DNA from: Bacteroidia bacterium
GTDB lineage: Bacteria > Bacteroidota > Bacteroidia > Bacteroidales > Azobacteroidaceae
Length of the DNA: 49,211 nucleotides
Assembly (NCBI GenBank): GCA_026000155.1
Contig: BNYG01000016.1
Span: 1-49,211 of the forward strand
Reading direction: 5' to 3'
In this document: piece after piece, positions 1 to 8,954 of the stretch
Layout: each line of letters opens with the position of its first letter
Numbering within the stretch: position 1 is the first letter of the stretch
Position numbers and translations under genes: made by a program
Notes under the pieces: model-generated
Seen by the model: the letters and a program-made list of their open reading frames with translations, nothing else
Told to the model about the DNA's origin: nothing
Databases searched by the model: none

Positions 1-3000
1 TGCCCCTACCATATTCAATCCTAAATAACCCAACCCCATCACATAATAGCAATGTATTTGGTTACGAACGTTCAAGTCATCCTCCCAGATGGCTAAGTCG
101 GGCAATGACACGGCGAAGTAATCTATCTTACAAGTATCAAAGAGGTGTTTCTCTCCGTAAGCAATGAGTTTATTGAAACAGCTCCGGGCTTTATCTTCCT
201 TTCCTAAAGCCCTCCACGCCAAACCTTGATAGAAAATTTTATCGGGTTGATTGTCGTTGTAAAAGAAAGCCTGTTGCGGTTCGGAAGAGCCTTGTGTAGC
301 CCGTTCAAAACAAACCTGCGCTTGTACTTTATTTTCTAATCCTTTATATGCTAATCCTTTATAATAGTCGATGTCGTTTTCTTCCGCATTAATCAATTTT
401 CCTTCGCCCAGATTATGCGGATAGGTTTCCGTCTCTTGCAAGAGTTGCAACGCTTCGGCAAAACGGTTTTCTGCAATGGCCTGTTTCGCTAATTCCACCC
501 GGCATAAAATATATTGTCCGGTCACTTTGCCTTCGCCGCCTTCCCAAGGATGGAATTGGCGTTGGGCAATCAGGTCTTTGGCTTTCGCATATTCGCCTGA
601 TTGATTATAAAGGGTGATGCGTTCGATGCAAAGGTCGTCGCGTTGTTCAACCAAATCCAAATGTAGCTCTAATAAAAATAACCGTTCACGATGCGGGCGA
701 CCGATTTTTTTGTAGAGTTGGTCAAGCTCCATCAAAATTCGGGCATCGGTTGTGTCCAAAGCAAACGCTTTTTCCAATAATTGTTGCGCTTCGTCCTTTT
801 TATTCAACTTATTATAATAAGCTAAAGCCAAGTTACGCAAGACGGTCGGGAACGTGTTATCCATTTTAGCAGACTTTTCCCAGCAAGCAATCGCTTCGTC
901 GTATTCGCGCTTTGAATACCAGAAATTTCCCAGGCAATAGAGCGCTTTTGCATCGGTCGGATTGGCTTTAATAGCTGCTTGCAAGAGGTTTACTTCTTCA
1001 ATCCGATGCGGAAAATTACTATATTTCAGTGCGCCTGCCTCTTCATACAATCCGGCTGCTGCATAATCTAAAGCATATTCCAGGTCATCCTGTTCGGATT
1101 TCCGTAATTGCAATGAATAGGCTTTTTCCAAATCAGCGATTGCTTCTCCTGTTAATAATGCTTTTTCTTTCAAGCATCCTACATTGAACTTATCAATCTT
1201 TAACGAATCTTCTATCCATTGCAACGCTTCTTCTTTTCTCCCCAGCTTACGCAAAATACTTGCTTTGAGTTGGCGGGCTTTGTGGTTGTGCCAATTCTTG
1301 ATCAAGCTGCGTTCCACCCTGTCTAAAGCATCTTCCCAGCGTTGATGGATGCAATCTATTTGTGCCAAGGAGAAGTAAGCGGCATCTTGCCAGGCGGCAT
1401 TCCAAGTGGCTTTGAAGAAGGCTTTGTAGGCTTCATCGTATTTGCCTTGCATTTTCAAACTCCAACCTAAATTGTAATACGGCTCGCCATCGTAGGGATT
1501 CGGATTGCGGTCAATCCATGTGGCTATCGCTTTGCGGAAATAGGGTTCTGCTTTCGCAAATTGTCCCTTGCGCATGTATAATAATCCTACGGCATTGTTG
1601 CAACGGACATCGCCCGGTTCACGGCTCAACGCTTCCAAATAATAATCGAATGGATTGTAGGTTGCGTGGCGATATTGTTCCAAATGCAAGCCTGTGAGGT
1701 ATAATTGTTCGATGCTCGCAATGTCTTTCGGATCTTTGGCAGCACGGGCAGGGTCGGGGATGGGTTTAATATCCGGTTTCTCCGCTTGATATTCCAATAA
1801 CAAACGACTGTCTTCTGTGTATAATTGAAAAATTAAATCATCGGATTGTTGTAGAGACAGGGCATGCCCTGTCTCTACGGTGGAAACCGTTGTTTTGTAT
1901 GGTTCTGCAGGAGATATATTTATTATCTTGTCTAAATATACCTTGCCGTCTTTACCTGTCAAAGACAAACGCAAATTTTTATAGACGGCTGTGGTATAGA
2001 GGATAATATCTGTTTTTCCATCTTTGGTTTCCACATTGACTATCGCTTCTTTATTCGCATTTTTCACATAACCTACTTCGGAATAGGGCATGAAATACTG
2101 TGTCCACGATTTTTCTTCATACGGTTGCAACCAGGAGAAGTCCGGTTGATTGTCGGTATAAACCCCTGTCATTAACTCGATATACGGACCGTCTTCGTCC
2201 GTTAAATTCCTGTCCCATGCCCGGCCGAAATCGCCATGTCCCCACGTCCATTGCTTCTTTCCCGGCGATACATGATGATTCGCTACGTGCAATAAGCCTG
2301 CCTGTGTATCGTCTTCATAGCCTCCTACGAAATCATATTTCGATTCAATCGCCATATAGGAAGTGGGTACCGGAATATTCTTGTATTTGGAAATATCCAC
2401 TCCTGCCGAATAGTCTTGCTTGTAATAAGTGCCCGTAGCGATCGGAAATTTAGATACATCCCGTTTGCCATGGTCGAAGACAGCATGCACATCGGGCGGG
2501 AAGACGGATTTGTACCCATCATTGACTACTACGGCCGGATTGGCCCACCAGAGGAAGGTCTGTGGGAAAGGCGTCCGGTTATATATCTGTACTTTAATCT
2601 CCAAATAAGCTTTGCCCGGATGCAGTGTAAAACCTTGCATCCCTTTGGTACGGAACATACGCTCTACTTCGCTGCACCAGATCGTTTTACTGCCATCGGC
2701 ATTTTCTTCTATCGAACAATCGACCGGCAAGAACGTGCTTGGACGGTGATGCTGCGGCCAGTTAAATTCTATCCCTCCGGAAATCCAAGGTCCGGTTAAA
2801 CCTACTAAAGCGGGCTTGATTACCTGATTGTAATAAACGAAGTGACGCTTCTTGACTTTATCGTAAGCCATTTGTACCCGTCCGCCTAATTCGGGCAGTA
2901 CCATTATTTTTAAGTACTCATTTTCCAGAAAGAAAGCCTTATAAGATTTGTCCGTTTTTTCATCGGATATTTTTTCTACGACAGGGTAGGGGTACACCGC

Positions 3001-3159
3001 TCCGCTGCTGCCTTGATAGACTCGTTTTTCCAAGAAAATCGGATTTTTTTCTTCTTCCCCGATAGGATAGGTGGGGAGAAGGATTTTTTCTTCCCACACA
3101 CGTACTATACCACTTTCTGTTACTGTGGGTTGAATTAGATAGTTTGTTATTTTTTCCAT
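1..3159 (-). CDS. DUF5107 domain / TPR-repeat protein, 3' end outside the window
   Basis: The frame stays open for 1053 codons from the ATG at 3159 to the left edge, so the stop lies outside the window. The first ~400 residues look like a DUF5107 domain, a carbohydrate-active-looking beta-rich region with motifs such as WISGGIEFNWPQHH and WTWGHGDFGRAWDR. From about residue 480 the chain is a series of tetratricopeptide repeats (for example NPYDGEPYYNLGWSLKMQGK). No signal peptide is seen, so it is probably cytoplasmic. Its ATG shares one base with the stop of the upstream sugar transporter (TAATG), so the two are translationally coupled. With the divergent AraC regulator this suggests a role in handling an imported sugar or glycoside; the substrate is unknown. 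A perfect 28-nt palindrome (1851-1878) lies in frame and encodes about nine residues starting at V428. Confidence 0.85.
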   Translation of the reverse strand, partial: MEKITNYLIQPTVTESGIVRVWEEKILLPTYPIGEEEKNPIFLEKRVYQGSSGAVYPYPVVEKISDEKTDKSYKAFFLENEYLKIMVLPELGGRVQMAYDKVKKRHFVYYNQVIKPALVGLTGPWISGGIEFNWPQHHRPSTFLPVDCSIEENADGSKTIWCSEVERMFRTKGMQGFTLHPGKAYLEIKVQIYNRTPFPQTFLWWANPAVVVNDGYKSVFPPDVHAVFDHGKRDVSKFPIATGTYYKQDYSAGVDISKYKNIPVPTSYMAIESKYDFVGGYEDDTQAGLLHVANHHVSPGKKQWTWGHGDFGRAWDRNLTDEDGPYIELMTGVYTDNQPDFSWLQPYEEKSWTQYFMPYSEVGYVKNANKEAIVNVETKDGKTDIILYTTAVYKNLRLSLTGKDGKVYLDKIINISPAEPYKTTVSTVETGHALSLQQSDDLIFQLYTEDSRLLLEYQAEKPDIKPIPDPARAAKDPKDIASIEQLYLTGLHLEQYRHATYNPFDYYLEALSREPGDVRCNNAVGLLYMRKGQFAKAEPYFRKAIATWIDRNPNPYDGEPYYNLGWSLKMQGKYDEAYKAFFKATWNAAWQDAAYFSLAQIDCIHQRWEDALDRVERSLIKNWHNHKARQLKASILRKLGRKEEALQWIEDSLKIDKFNVGCLKEKALLTGEAIADLEKAYSLQLRKSEQDDLEYALDYAAAGLYEEAGALKYSNFPHRIEEVNLLQAAIKANPTDAKALYCLGNFWYSKREYDEAIACWEKSAKMDNTFPTVLRNLALAYYNKLNKKDEAQQLLEKAFALDTTDARILMELDQLYKKIGRPHRERLFLLELHLDLVEQRDDLCIERITLYNQSGEYAKAKDLIAQRQFHPWEGGEGKVTGQYILCRVELAKQAIAENRFAEALQLLQETETYPHNLGEGKLINAEENDIDYYKGLAYKGLENKVQAQVCFERATQGSSEPQQAFFYNDNQPDKIFYQGLAWRALGKEDKARSCFNKLIAYGEKHLFDTCKIDYFAVSLPDLAIWEDDLNVRNQIHCYYVMGLGYLGLNMVGA
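1851..1878. repeat. perfect 28-nt palindrome inside a coding sequence
   Basis: The sequence begins GTAGAGACAGGGCA and continues with its exact reverse complement, giving 14-bp arms with no loop. It lies inside the DUF5107/TPR gene and is read through in frame as VETGHALSL. The position is the linker between the DUF5107 region and the TPR region. Palindromes of this kind are normally seen as intergenic repeats; a repeat insertion into the gene is my inference. Confidence 0.8.
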
Positions 3160-4535
3160 TATTTCGTTAATTCTTTTTCAATTTCTTCTAATGATTTTCC
3201 TTTCGTTTCGGGTAATTGCTTCTTAATAAACCAGAATCCGAAGACACAGATGATGCCATATACCCAGAATGTTCCGTAAGCGCCTAATCCATTGTTTAAC
3301 AAGGGGAAAGTATAAGTCAACACAAAGCACCCCGTCCATAAGGAGAAGGTAGCTACTGCCATGGCCATGCCTCGTATTTTATTCGGGAATATCTCGGAAA
3401 TAACTACCCACACGATAGGTCCTAAAGTCATTGCATAGCAAGCAATAGCCAAGACGACTAAGGCGAGTACCGCAATGCCTGTAATATGGAAATAGTAACA
3501 AGCTCCTAAGATGGAGTAGAGAGCTGCTAATCCTGCTGCTCCGAAAAGCAACAAGGCGCGCCGTCCAAGTTTATCGACCGTGTACATTCCTACGAAAGTG
3601 AAAACGACATTGGTCACCCCTGTAATGACTATATTAAATAAGGTGTCGGACACGCCATAGCCCGCTGCGGAAAATATCTCTTGGGCATAATTGAAGATCA
3701 CATTGATTCCGCACCATTGTTGGAACACGGCTACGACTACCCCTATCAACAATATTTTAGGCATCTTGCCTTGCCATAGCATTTTGTAATTTATCTTTTC
3801 TTGCGCGGCGTTCAAGGCGGCTTTTATTCCGGCTATCTCTTTCTCGGCATAAGCCTTTCCGCCTATCCGGCTGAGGATGCTGCCCGCTTTTTCATACCGG
3901 CGTTGGGTCGTAAGCCATCTGGGACTTTCAGGAATAAAAAACACTAAGATAAAAAATAAGGAAGCAGGGACGGTCTGTACCCAAAACATCCAACGCCAAC
4001 CGGTTTGTCCGTTCCACGAAGTGAGTATGTCTTCGCCCGGAAGAACAGGGTCGGCGATTAACCAGTTCGCTATCTGCGCCGATAGAATACCAAGTACCAC
4101 CGTCAATTGATTGATAGACACAAATCGACCGCGACTGTCACCGGGGGCTACTTCGGCTATGTACATGGGAGAGAGATTGGAGGCAATACCGATACCGATA
4201 CCGCCGAATATTCGAAAGAAAATAAACCAATAGATATTAGTAGCATAACCCGTACCTACAGCAGCCAGAATAAAGACGAAAGCCGCAACGGTCATTAAGG
4301 GTTTGCGTCCGTACTTGTCCGACAGACTGCCGGAGACCATTACGCCTATCAGGCAACCTAAGATTGCGCTTCCCATGACCCAGCCTTGCATCGCCGGCGA
4401 ATTGGTGATATTAAAAAATACTTCGTAAAAAGGTTTAGCGCCGCCAATCACGACCCAGTCGTAACCGAATAAGAGTCCGCCCATCGCCGATACCAAGGAG
4501 ATAAGCAATAAATAGGTATTTGTTTGTTGTTTCAT
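3159..4535 (-). CDS. sugar porter family MFS transporter (XylE-like)
   Basis: This 458-residue inner-membrane protein has about twelve hydrophobic segments and the signatures of the sugar porter family: DKYGRKP (residues 73-79) after TM2, PESPRWL (202-208) at the start of the central loop, an equivalent DKLGRRA in the second half, and PETKGKSLEE near the C-terminus. It resembles proton-coupled xylose or glucose symporters; the actual sugar cannot be told. It is the first gene of an operon with the DUF5107/TPR gene (one-base overlap), and it is divergent from an AraC regulator. A TAATTTTG -7 box lies 20 bases upstream of the start with no good -33 box, as expected for an activator-dependent promoter. 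Confidence 0.92.
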   Translation of the reverse strand: MKQQTNTYLLLISLVSAMGGLLFGYDWVVIGGAKPFYEVFFNITNSPAMQGWVMGSAILGCLIGVMVSGSLSDKYGRKPLMTVAAFVFILAAVGTGYATNIYWFIFFRIFGGIGIGIASNLSPMYIAEVAPGDSRGRFVSINQLTVVLGILSAQIANWLIADPVLPGEDILTSWNGQTGWRWMFWVQTVPASLFFILVFFIPESPRWLTTQRRYEKAGSILSRIGGKAYAEKEIAGIKAALNAAQEKINYKMLWQGKMPKILLIGVVVAVFQQWCGINVIFNYAQEIFSAAGYGVSDTLFNIVITGVTNVVFTFVGMYTVDKLGRRALLLFGAAGLAALYSILGACYYFHITGIAVLALVVLAIACYAMTLGPIVWVVISEIFPNKIRGMAMAVATFSLWTGCFVLTYTFPLLNNGLGAYGTFWVYGIICVFGFWFIKKQLPETKGKSLEEIEKELTK

Positions 4536-4554
4536 GATATGATAATTAACGGTA

Positions 4555-4562
4555 CAAAATTA
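4555..4562 (-). promoter_or_regulatory. -7 box of the sugar transporter operon
   Basis: TAATTTTG (read on the minus strand) matches the TAnnTTTG element. No TTTG is present at the expected -33 position; the repeated TGCACAATA sites take its place, which suggests dependence on an activator. Confidence 0.5.
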
Positions 4563-4571
4563 CGGGTATAT

Positions 4572-4593
4572 TGCACAATAATAATGCACAATA
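4572..4593. promoter_or_regulatory. putative AraC-family operator, direct repeat TGCACAATA
   Basis: TGCACAATA occurs at 4572-4580 and again at 4585-4593, a 13-bp phase, within the intergenic region between the sugar transporter operon and its divergent AraC regulator. The sites sit just upstream of the transporter -7 box, where an AraC-type activator would touch RNA polymerase, and just before the regulator's own -33 box. Assignment to this regulator is inferred from position. Confidence 0.5.
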
Positions 4594-4595
4594 TC

Positions 4596-4626
4596 TTTGT
4601 AATTATGTAAAATCTTACTATTTTTG
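4596..4626 (+). promoter_or_regulatory. promoter of the AraC regulator gene
   Basis: TTTG at 4596-4599 and TATTTTTG at 4619-4626 are separated by 19 bases, a close match to the Bacteroides -33/-7 arrangement. The ATG at 4647 follows 20 bases later, which supports that start. Confidence 0.6.
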
Positions 4627-4646
4627 TCAAAATAAGCAATAGTAGG

Positions 4647-5528
4647 ATGGAAAGGTTAGCAGATGGGTTCAAAGGAGAAAAGGCGATTGTTACGCCTTAC
4701 AATATTCGCACTTACCAGTCGAAGAATGAGATAACTAAACAGTTATACATCACACATATAGGTTATTATCCCAAAGCGAAATATCACTTCAGGGAACGGA
4801 CTATGGGTACGCCGGAGTATGTTTTTATCTATTGCGAAGACGGCGAAGGTTGGGTGGACTATCAGGAAGAGAGGCATGTATTACAGAAGCATCATGCTTT
4901 TATTATCCCCTTGGGGGAAGCGCATGCCTACGGTTCAAACAATACTCATCCCTGGTCAATCTACTGGTTTCATTTCCGGGGGGAGAACATAAAAATGTTT
5001 GAGAGTATCATCGGTCGCTTGGTTTACTTGCAGGATTCGGACAGCAGCCGTTACGGCGACCGTTTCCGGTTGTTTGAAGAAATGTATCAAAATCTTGCCA
5101 TGGGCTACAGTCCGGAGAATCTGGAATATGTGAGTGTCTGCCTGATGCACTTTTTGGCTTCCATCAAATACTTGCATCAATACCGGGAAATCAACAGCAT
5201 CAAAGAAGCCGATGTGATTCAAAAGAGTATTTTATATATGAAAGACAATCTGGAGAATAAAATCGCATTGAAAGACATCGCCGGTCATGCCGGCTATTCG
5301 CTATCCCGCTTCACCGCCTTGTTTACGGAGCGGACGCACTATTCGCCGATGGACTATTACAACCAGTTAAAGATACAGCGAGCCTGTTCTTTCCTCCAAT
5401 TCTCCGATTTGAAGATTAAAGAGATCGCTTTCCGCTTGGGATATTACGATCCTTTCCATTTCTCCAAGGCGTTTAAACAGGAGATGGAGATAACGCCTAA
5501 GGAGTACCGGAAGCGGTATGAGAATTGA
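4647..5528 (+). CDS. AraC family transcriptional regulator
   Basis: This 293-residue regulator has an N-terminal cupin-type ligand-binding domain (roughly residues 20-165; note GYYPKAKYHFRER and the HAFIIPLGEAHAYG strand) and a C-terminal pair of helix-turn-helix motifs (about 195-290; IALKDIAGHAGYSLSRF and IKEIAFRLGYYDPFHFSKAF). The layout is that of AraC/XylS sugar-responsive activators such as those of L-rhamnose or arabinose use. It is divergent from the sugar transporter and DUF5107 genes, so it most likely activates them when a sugar binds. Direct repeats of TGCACAATA in the shared intergenic region are candidate binding sites. Confidence 0.92.
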   Translation: MERLADGFKGEKAIVTPYNIRTYQSKNEITKQLYITHIGYYPKAKYHFRERTMGTPEYVFIYCEDGEGWVDYQEERHVLQKHHAFIIPLGEAHAYGSNNTHPWSIYWFHFRGENIKMFESIIGRLVYLQDSDSSRYGDRFRLFEEMYQNLAMGYSPENLEYVSVCLMHFLASIKYLHQYREINSIKEADVIQKSILYMKDNLENKIALKDIAGHAGYSLSRFTALFTERTHYSPMDYYNQLKIQRACSFLQFSDLKIKEIAFRLGYYDPFHFSKAFKQEMEITPKEYRKRYEN

Positions 5529-5540
5529 AAATCTATCTTT

Positions 5541-5559
5541 ATTGCTAAAAATTAGCAAT
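5541..5559. terminator. weak hairpin between convergent genes
   Basis: A 7-bp stem (ATTGCTA / TAGCAAT) around a 5-base A-rich loop lies 12 bases after the AraC regulator stop, with a run of T about 15 bases further on. It could serve the regulator and the convergent mutarotase gene. The stem is short and the T run is not adjacent, so this is tentative. Confidence 0.3.
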
Positions 5560-5687
5560 CTAATTCGTACTCACAATTTTTTTTGAGAATCTTGTAAAAT
5601 ATTTTGCGTACCTTTCTTTGTGATTAGAAAAATCATAAATCACTGGTCTTATGAAAACAACTATTCTTTTCAAGGCATGAAGATGGC

Positions 5688-6752
5688 TTACGAAAATTGA
5701 TAAATCGTCTTGGATTCAAACACTTCTCCCGGACGAAGAACCACTGACGGATAATCCGGATGGTGCATGCTATCCGGATAATGTTGCGTTTCCAAACAGA
5801 ACGCAGAACGTTGCGGATAAGTATGTTCGTTTTTACCGGTAAAACTGCCATTCAAATAATTACCTGTATAAAGTTGCACGCCGGGTTCGGTCGTGTAGGT
5901 TTCCATCACAATACCGGTTTTGGGCGAAATCGCTTTAGCCGTGTAAGTCAAACCTTTAGCCGCTTTGTTGATGATGTAATTATGGTCGTATCCGTTGCCG
6001 TAAATCAATTGCGTATTTTCATCCTCAATGCGTTCACCAATGGTATGCAGGGAACGGAAATCAAAAGGAGTGCCGGCCACTTCTTCCGGTTTTCCAAACG
6101 GAATAGCTACATCGCTGGTGGGCAAAAAAGTATCGGCATTAATCTGCAATTCGTGGTCGCCTATATGCGAATCGCCTTCCCCGGAAAGATTGAAATACGA
6201 ATGATTGGTCAGATTGAGAATGGTCGCTTTATCCGTAACCGCTTGATACACTATTTCTACCGCATTATTATCCGTTAAGCGGTAAAGAACCGTTACCTTT
6301 AAATTTCCCGGAAAACCTTCTTCGCCGTCTTTGGAAAGATAAGTCAATTCCAAGCTTTGTTCATCCAATGGCCTGGCATCCCAAACGACCGCATGAAAAC
6401 CTTTCGGCCCGCCGTGCAAACTGTTGGGACCATTATTGACCGCCAACCGGTATTCTTCACCGTCCAACGTAAAACGACCGTCGGCAACGCGGTTAGCCGT
6501 TCGCCCGCAGACAGCTCCGAAATAGGGTTCCTGGTCATTCAGATAATCATCAATGCTACTTTTACCCAGAACGACATCCGTTAATTTACCTGTTTTATCC
6601 GGGACATTCAGCGAAACGATTTTGGCGCCAAAATTGGTGACGGACATTTCTGCACCGCTTTTATTCGTCAGAATAAATAATCCGACTTGCTTTCCATCCA
6701 CTGTTTTTTCAAAGTCTTTTTTCTTCAGACCATCTACTGTTGTTATTTTCAT
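5688..6752 (-). CDS. galM: aldose 1-epimerase (galactose mutarotase)
   Basis: This 354-residue protein interconverts the alpha and beta anomers of aldoses such as galactose. The family signatures are clear: N-terminal NFGAKIVSL, substrate-binding SLHGGPKGFH (residues 111-120), NHSYFNL with the catalytic acid His184, TTEPGVQLYTGN, and CLETQHYPDS with the catalytic base Glu321. Length is normal. No signal peptide is evident, so it is cytoplasmic. It lies 36 bases downstream of nadC on the same strand, and close to the sugar transporter locus, so it may act on the same imported sugar. Confidence 0.95.
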   Translation of the reverse strand: MKITTVDGLKKKDFEKTVDGKQVGLFILTNKSGAEMSVTNFGAKIVSLNVPDKTGKLTDVVLGKSSIDDYLNDQEPYFGAVCGRTANRVADGRFTLDGEEYRLAVNNGPNSLHGGPKGFHAVVWDARPLDEQSLELTYLSKDGEEGFPGNLKVTVLYRLTDNNAVEIVYQAVTDKATILNLTNHSYFNLSGEGDSHIGDHELQINADTFLPTSDVAIPFGKPEEVAGTPFDFRSLHTIGERIEDENTQLIYGNGYDHNYIINKAAKGLTYTAKAISPKTGIVMETYTTEPGVQLYTGNYLNGSFTGKNEHTYPQRSAFCLETQHYPDSMHHPDYPSVVLRPGEVFESKTIYQFS

Positions 6753-6788
6753 GATAGTATTTATTTTTTATTTGTTTATTTATTGTTA

Positions 6789-7649
6789 TTAAACTGCTTT
6801 CAGACTCATATCCAAACTTTTGACTGAATGAGTCAGCGCTCCGACAGAAATATAATCGACCCCTGTTTCGGCATATTCGCGGATAGTATCGTAGGTGATA
6901 CCACCGGAAGATTCCAGTTTGTACCGTCCGTTGACCAATTCTACGGCTTTGCGGGTATCCGCTACATTGAAATTGTCGAGCATGATGCGATCTACATCAC
7001 CCGTTTTCAGCACTTGATTCAATTCATCGAAGTTGCGGACTTCAATTTCAATGGGCAATTGTTTTCCTTTTTTCCAGGAATATTCTTTGGCGCGTACAAT
7101 GGCATTTTCAATGCCTCCGGCAAAATCGACATGATTGTCTTTCAGCAAAATCATATCAAAAAGCCCAATCCGGTGATTGTCTCCGCCGCCGATTTTCACC
7201 GCTTCTTTTTCGAGCATCCGCAAACCCGGCGTTGTTTTCCGGGTATCCAAAATACGGGTTTTGGTTCCTTTCAACTTTTCTACATATTTATGTGTGGTGG
7301 TAGCAATCCCGCTCATGCGTTGCATGACATTCAATACCAAGCGTTCGGTTTGGAGCAAGGATTGTACTTTTCCTTCCACCGTAAACGCAATATCGCCGTA
7401 TTTCACTTCCGCTCCGTCGGTAATAAAAACCGTTATTTTCAGATCCGGATCGAACGTATGGAAAATTTGCCGGGCAATTTCCACTCCCGCCAGAATGCCT
7501 TCTTCCTTGACTATCAATTGCACTTTTCCCAAAGCCATAGCCGGAATAGTCGAAAGAGTGGTATGGTCGCCGTCCCCAATATCTTCTTTGAAAGCTAAAC
7601 GGATTAGCTCGTCGATCAGTTCTTGTTTCATATCTCGCTGGTTGCTCAT
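6789..7649 (-). CDS. nadC: nicotinate-nucleotide pyrophosphorylase (carboxylating)
   Basis: This enzyme converts quinolinate and PRPP to nicotinate mononucleotide, carbon dioxide and pyrophosphate in NAD synthesis. The 286-residue chain shows the family blocks: AFKEDIGDGDHTT at the N-terminus, QTERLVLNVMQRMSGIAT, DTRKTTPGLRMLEKEAV followed by GGGDNHRIGLFD, LLKDNH, and the barrel phosphate site LESSGGI...GVDYISVGALTHS. A TATTTTTG -7 box (7670-7677, minus strand) lies about 20 bases upstream of the ATG. It is divergent from serC and followed by galM. nadA and nadB are not in the window. Confidence 0.96.
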   Translation of the reverse strand: MSNQRDMKQELIDELIRLAFKEDIGDGDHTTLSTIPAMALGKVQLIVKEEGILAGVEIARQIFHTFDPDLKITVFITDGAEVKYGDIAFTVEGKVQSLLQTERLVLNVMQRMSGIATTTHKYVEKLKGTKTRILDTRKTTPGLRMLEKEAVKIGGGDNHRIGLFDMILLKDNHVDFAGGIENAIVRAKEYSWKKGKQLPIEIEVRNFDELNQVLKTGDVDRIMLDNFNVADTRKAVELVNGRYKLESSGGITYDTIREYAETGVDYISVGALTHSVKSLDMSLKAV

Positions 7650-7801
7650 AATTTATCATTTTTTCTTTGCAAAAATAGTAAAAATATCCGGGCTGCCTAC
7701 TACCTGAGCTAAAATTATTTCAAAAATCTATACAAAATTTGACGAAAAAGCCGTAACTTCGTGCTCGCAAACAGGAATGTTAATTCTATAAAATATAAAA
7801 T

Positions 7802-8869
7802 ATGAAAAAGTACAATTTTAATGCAGGTCCATCCATTTTACCTCAAGAAACCGTTGAAAACACCATTCAAGCCATTCGCGATTTTTCCGGAACCGGTTTA
7901 AGTCTTATGGAAGTAAGCCACCGTTCCAAAGAGTTTCAAGCCGTAATGGATGAAACCGTAGCGCTGTTCAAAGAAATACTGAATATTCCCGAAGGATATT
8001 CGGTTTTGTTTTTGGGAGGTGGCGCCAGTCTGCAATTTTGCATGGTTCCTTACAACTTGTTGGAAAAGAAAGCCGCTTACCTCAATACCGGTACTTGGGC
8101 GAACAAAGCGCTGAAAGAAGCGAAATTGTTTGGCGAAGCAGTAGAAGTAGCTTCTTCCAAAGAAGCCAATTATACCTATATCCCGAAAGATTATACGATT
8201 CCGGCAGATGCGGATTATTTCCACATTACGACCAATAATACCATTTTCGGAACGGAAATTCACAAAGACATCGATTCGCCGGTGCCTTTGATAGCCGATA
8301 TGTCGTCCGATATTTTTTCCCGCCCGGTGGATATTTCCAAATACGGATTGATCTACGGAGGCGCTCAAAAAAATCTGGCTCCCGCCGGTGTGACGTTCGT
8401 GATTGTAAAAGATGAATTATTGGGAAAAGTGAGCCGTGCGATTCCGACCATGTTGGATTACCGGACACACATTAAAGACGGTTCCATGTTCAACACACCG
8501 CCCGTAGTTCCTATTTACGCTGCGTTGCAAACCTTGAAATGGTTGAAAGCACTGGGCGGCGTGAGCGAAATGTACCGGAGAAACAAAGAAAAAGCCGCAC
8601 TGCTGTATGCGGAAATCGACCGCAACAAATTATTCAAGGGAACAACCGCTGTGGAAGACCGTTCGTTGATGAATATTTGTTTTGTAATGAACGACGAATA
8701 CCAACATTTGAACGACGAATTTTATAAGTTTGCTACGGAAAAAAGAATGGTAGGCATCAAAGGGCACCGTTCGGTAGGCGGTTTCCGCGCTTCTACTTAC
8801 AATGCTCTTCCGAAAGAAGCGGTAGAAGCGCTGATAGAGACTATGCAGGAATTTGAAAAGTCACATTAA
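7802..8869 (+). CDS. serC: phosphoserine aminotransferase
   Basis: This PLP enzyme converts 3-phosphohydroxypyruvate to phosphoserine in serine synthesis and also serves pyridoxine synthesis. The 355-residue protein starts with [10 protein letters not shown], has the GGGASLQF cofactor segment (72-79), the PLP lysine K190 in [10 protein letters not shown], and the C-terminal [14 protein letters not shown] substrate loop. Length is normal. The next gene is pgk rather than the usual serA, so here the serine pathway gene is linked to the enzyme that makes its precursor, 3-phosphoglycerate. A strong hairpin separates the two. Confidence 0.97.
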   Translation: MKKYNFNAGPSILPQETVENTIQAIRDFSGTGLSLMEVSHRSKEFQAVMDETVALFKEILNIPEGYSVLFLGGGASLQFCMVPYNLLEKKAAYLNTGTWANKALKEAKLFGEAVEVASSKEANYTYIPKDYTIPADADYFHITTNNTIFGTEIHKDIDSPVPLIADMSSDIFSRPVDISKYGLIYGGAQKNLAPAGVTFVIVKDELLGKVSRAIPTMLDYRTHIKDGSMFNTPPVVPIYAALQTLKWLKALGGVSEMYRRNKEKAALLYAEIDRNKLFKGTTAVEDRSLMNICFVMNDEYQHLNDEFYKFATEKRMVGIKGHRSVGGFRASTYNALPKEAVEALIETMQEFEKSH

Positions 8870-8883
8870 AAATTTTAAGCAAC

Positions 8884-8914
8884 TTAAGGAGCTTAAGATT
8901 CTTAAGCTCCTTAA
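8884..8914. repeat. 14-bp perfect hairpin between serC and pgk
   Basis: TTAAGGAGCTTAAG (8884-8897), a 3-base loop ATT, and the exact reverse complement (8901-8914) form a strong stem just after serC. AATTTTAAG / AATTTTAA sequences flank both sides and extend the symmetry. There is no clean T run, so it could be an attenuating hairpin, an mRNA-stabilising stem or a small dispersed palindrome rather than a terminator. Confidence 0.7.
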
Positions 8915-8954
8915 AATTTTAAAGAAAATAACAACAATTTAGAATAACAATATT

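Noticed and set aside
5651..5680. Nine-codon frame (MKTTILFKA) behind promoter-like sequence between the AraC and galM genes
   Set aside because: Too short to support as a gene; the promoter match is poor. It could be a remnant of a lost gene but nothing else of such a gene is visible.
6828..7598. Long open frame on the plus strand opposite nadC (256 codons)
   Set aside because: The nadC protein on the other strand has clear family motifs; the opposite frame has no recognisable features and reflects codon bias.
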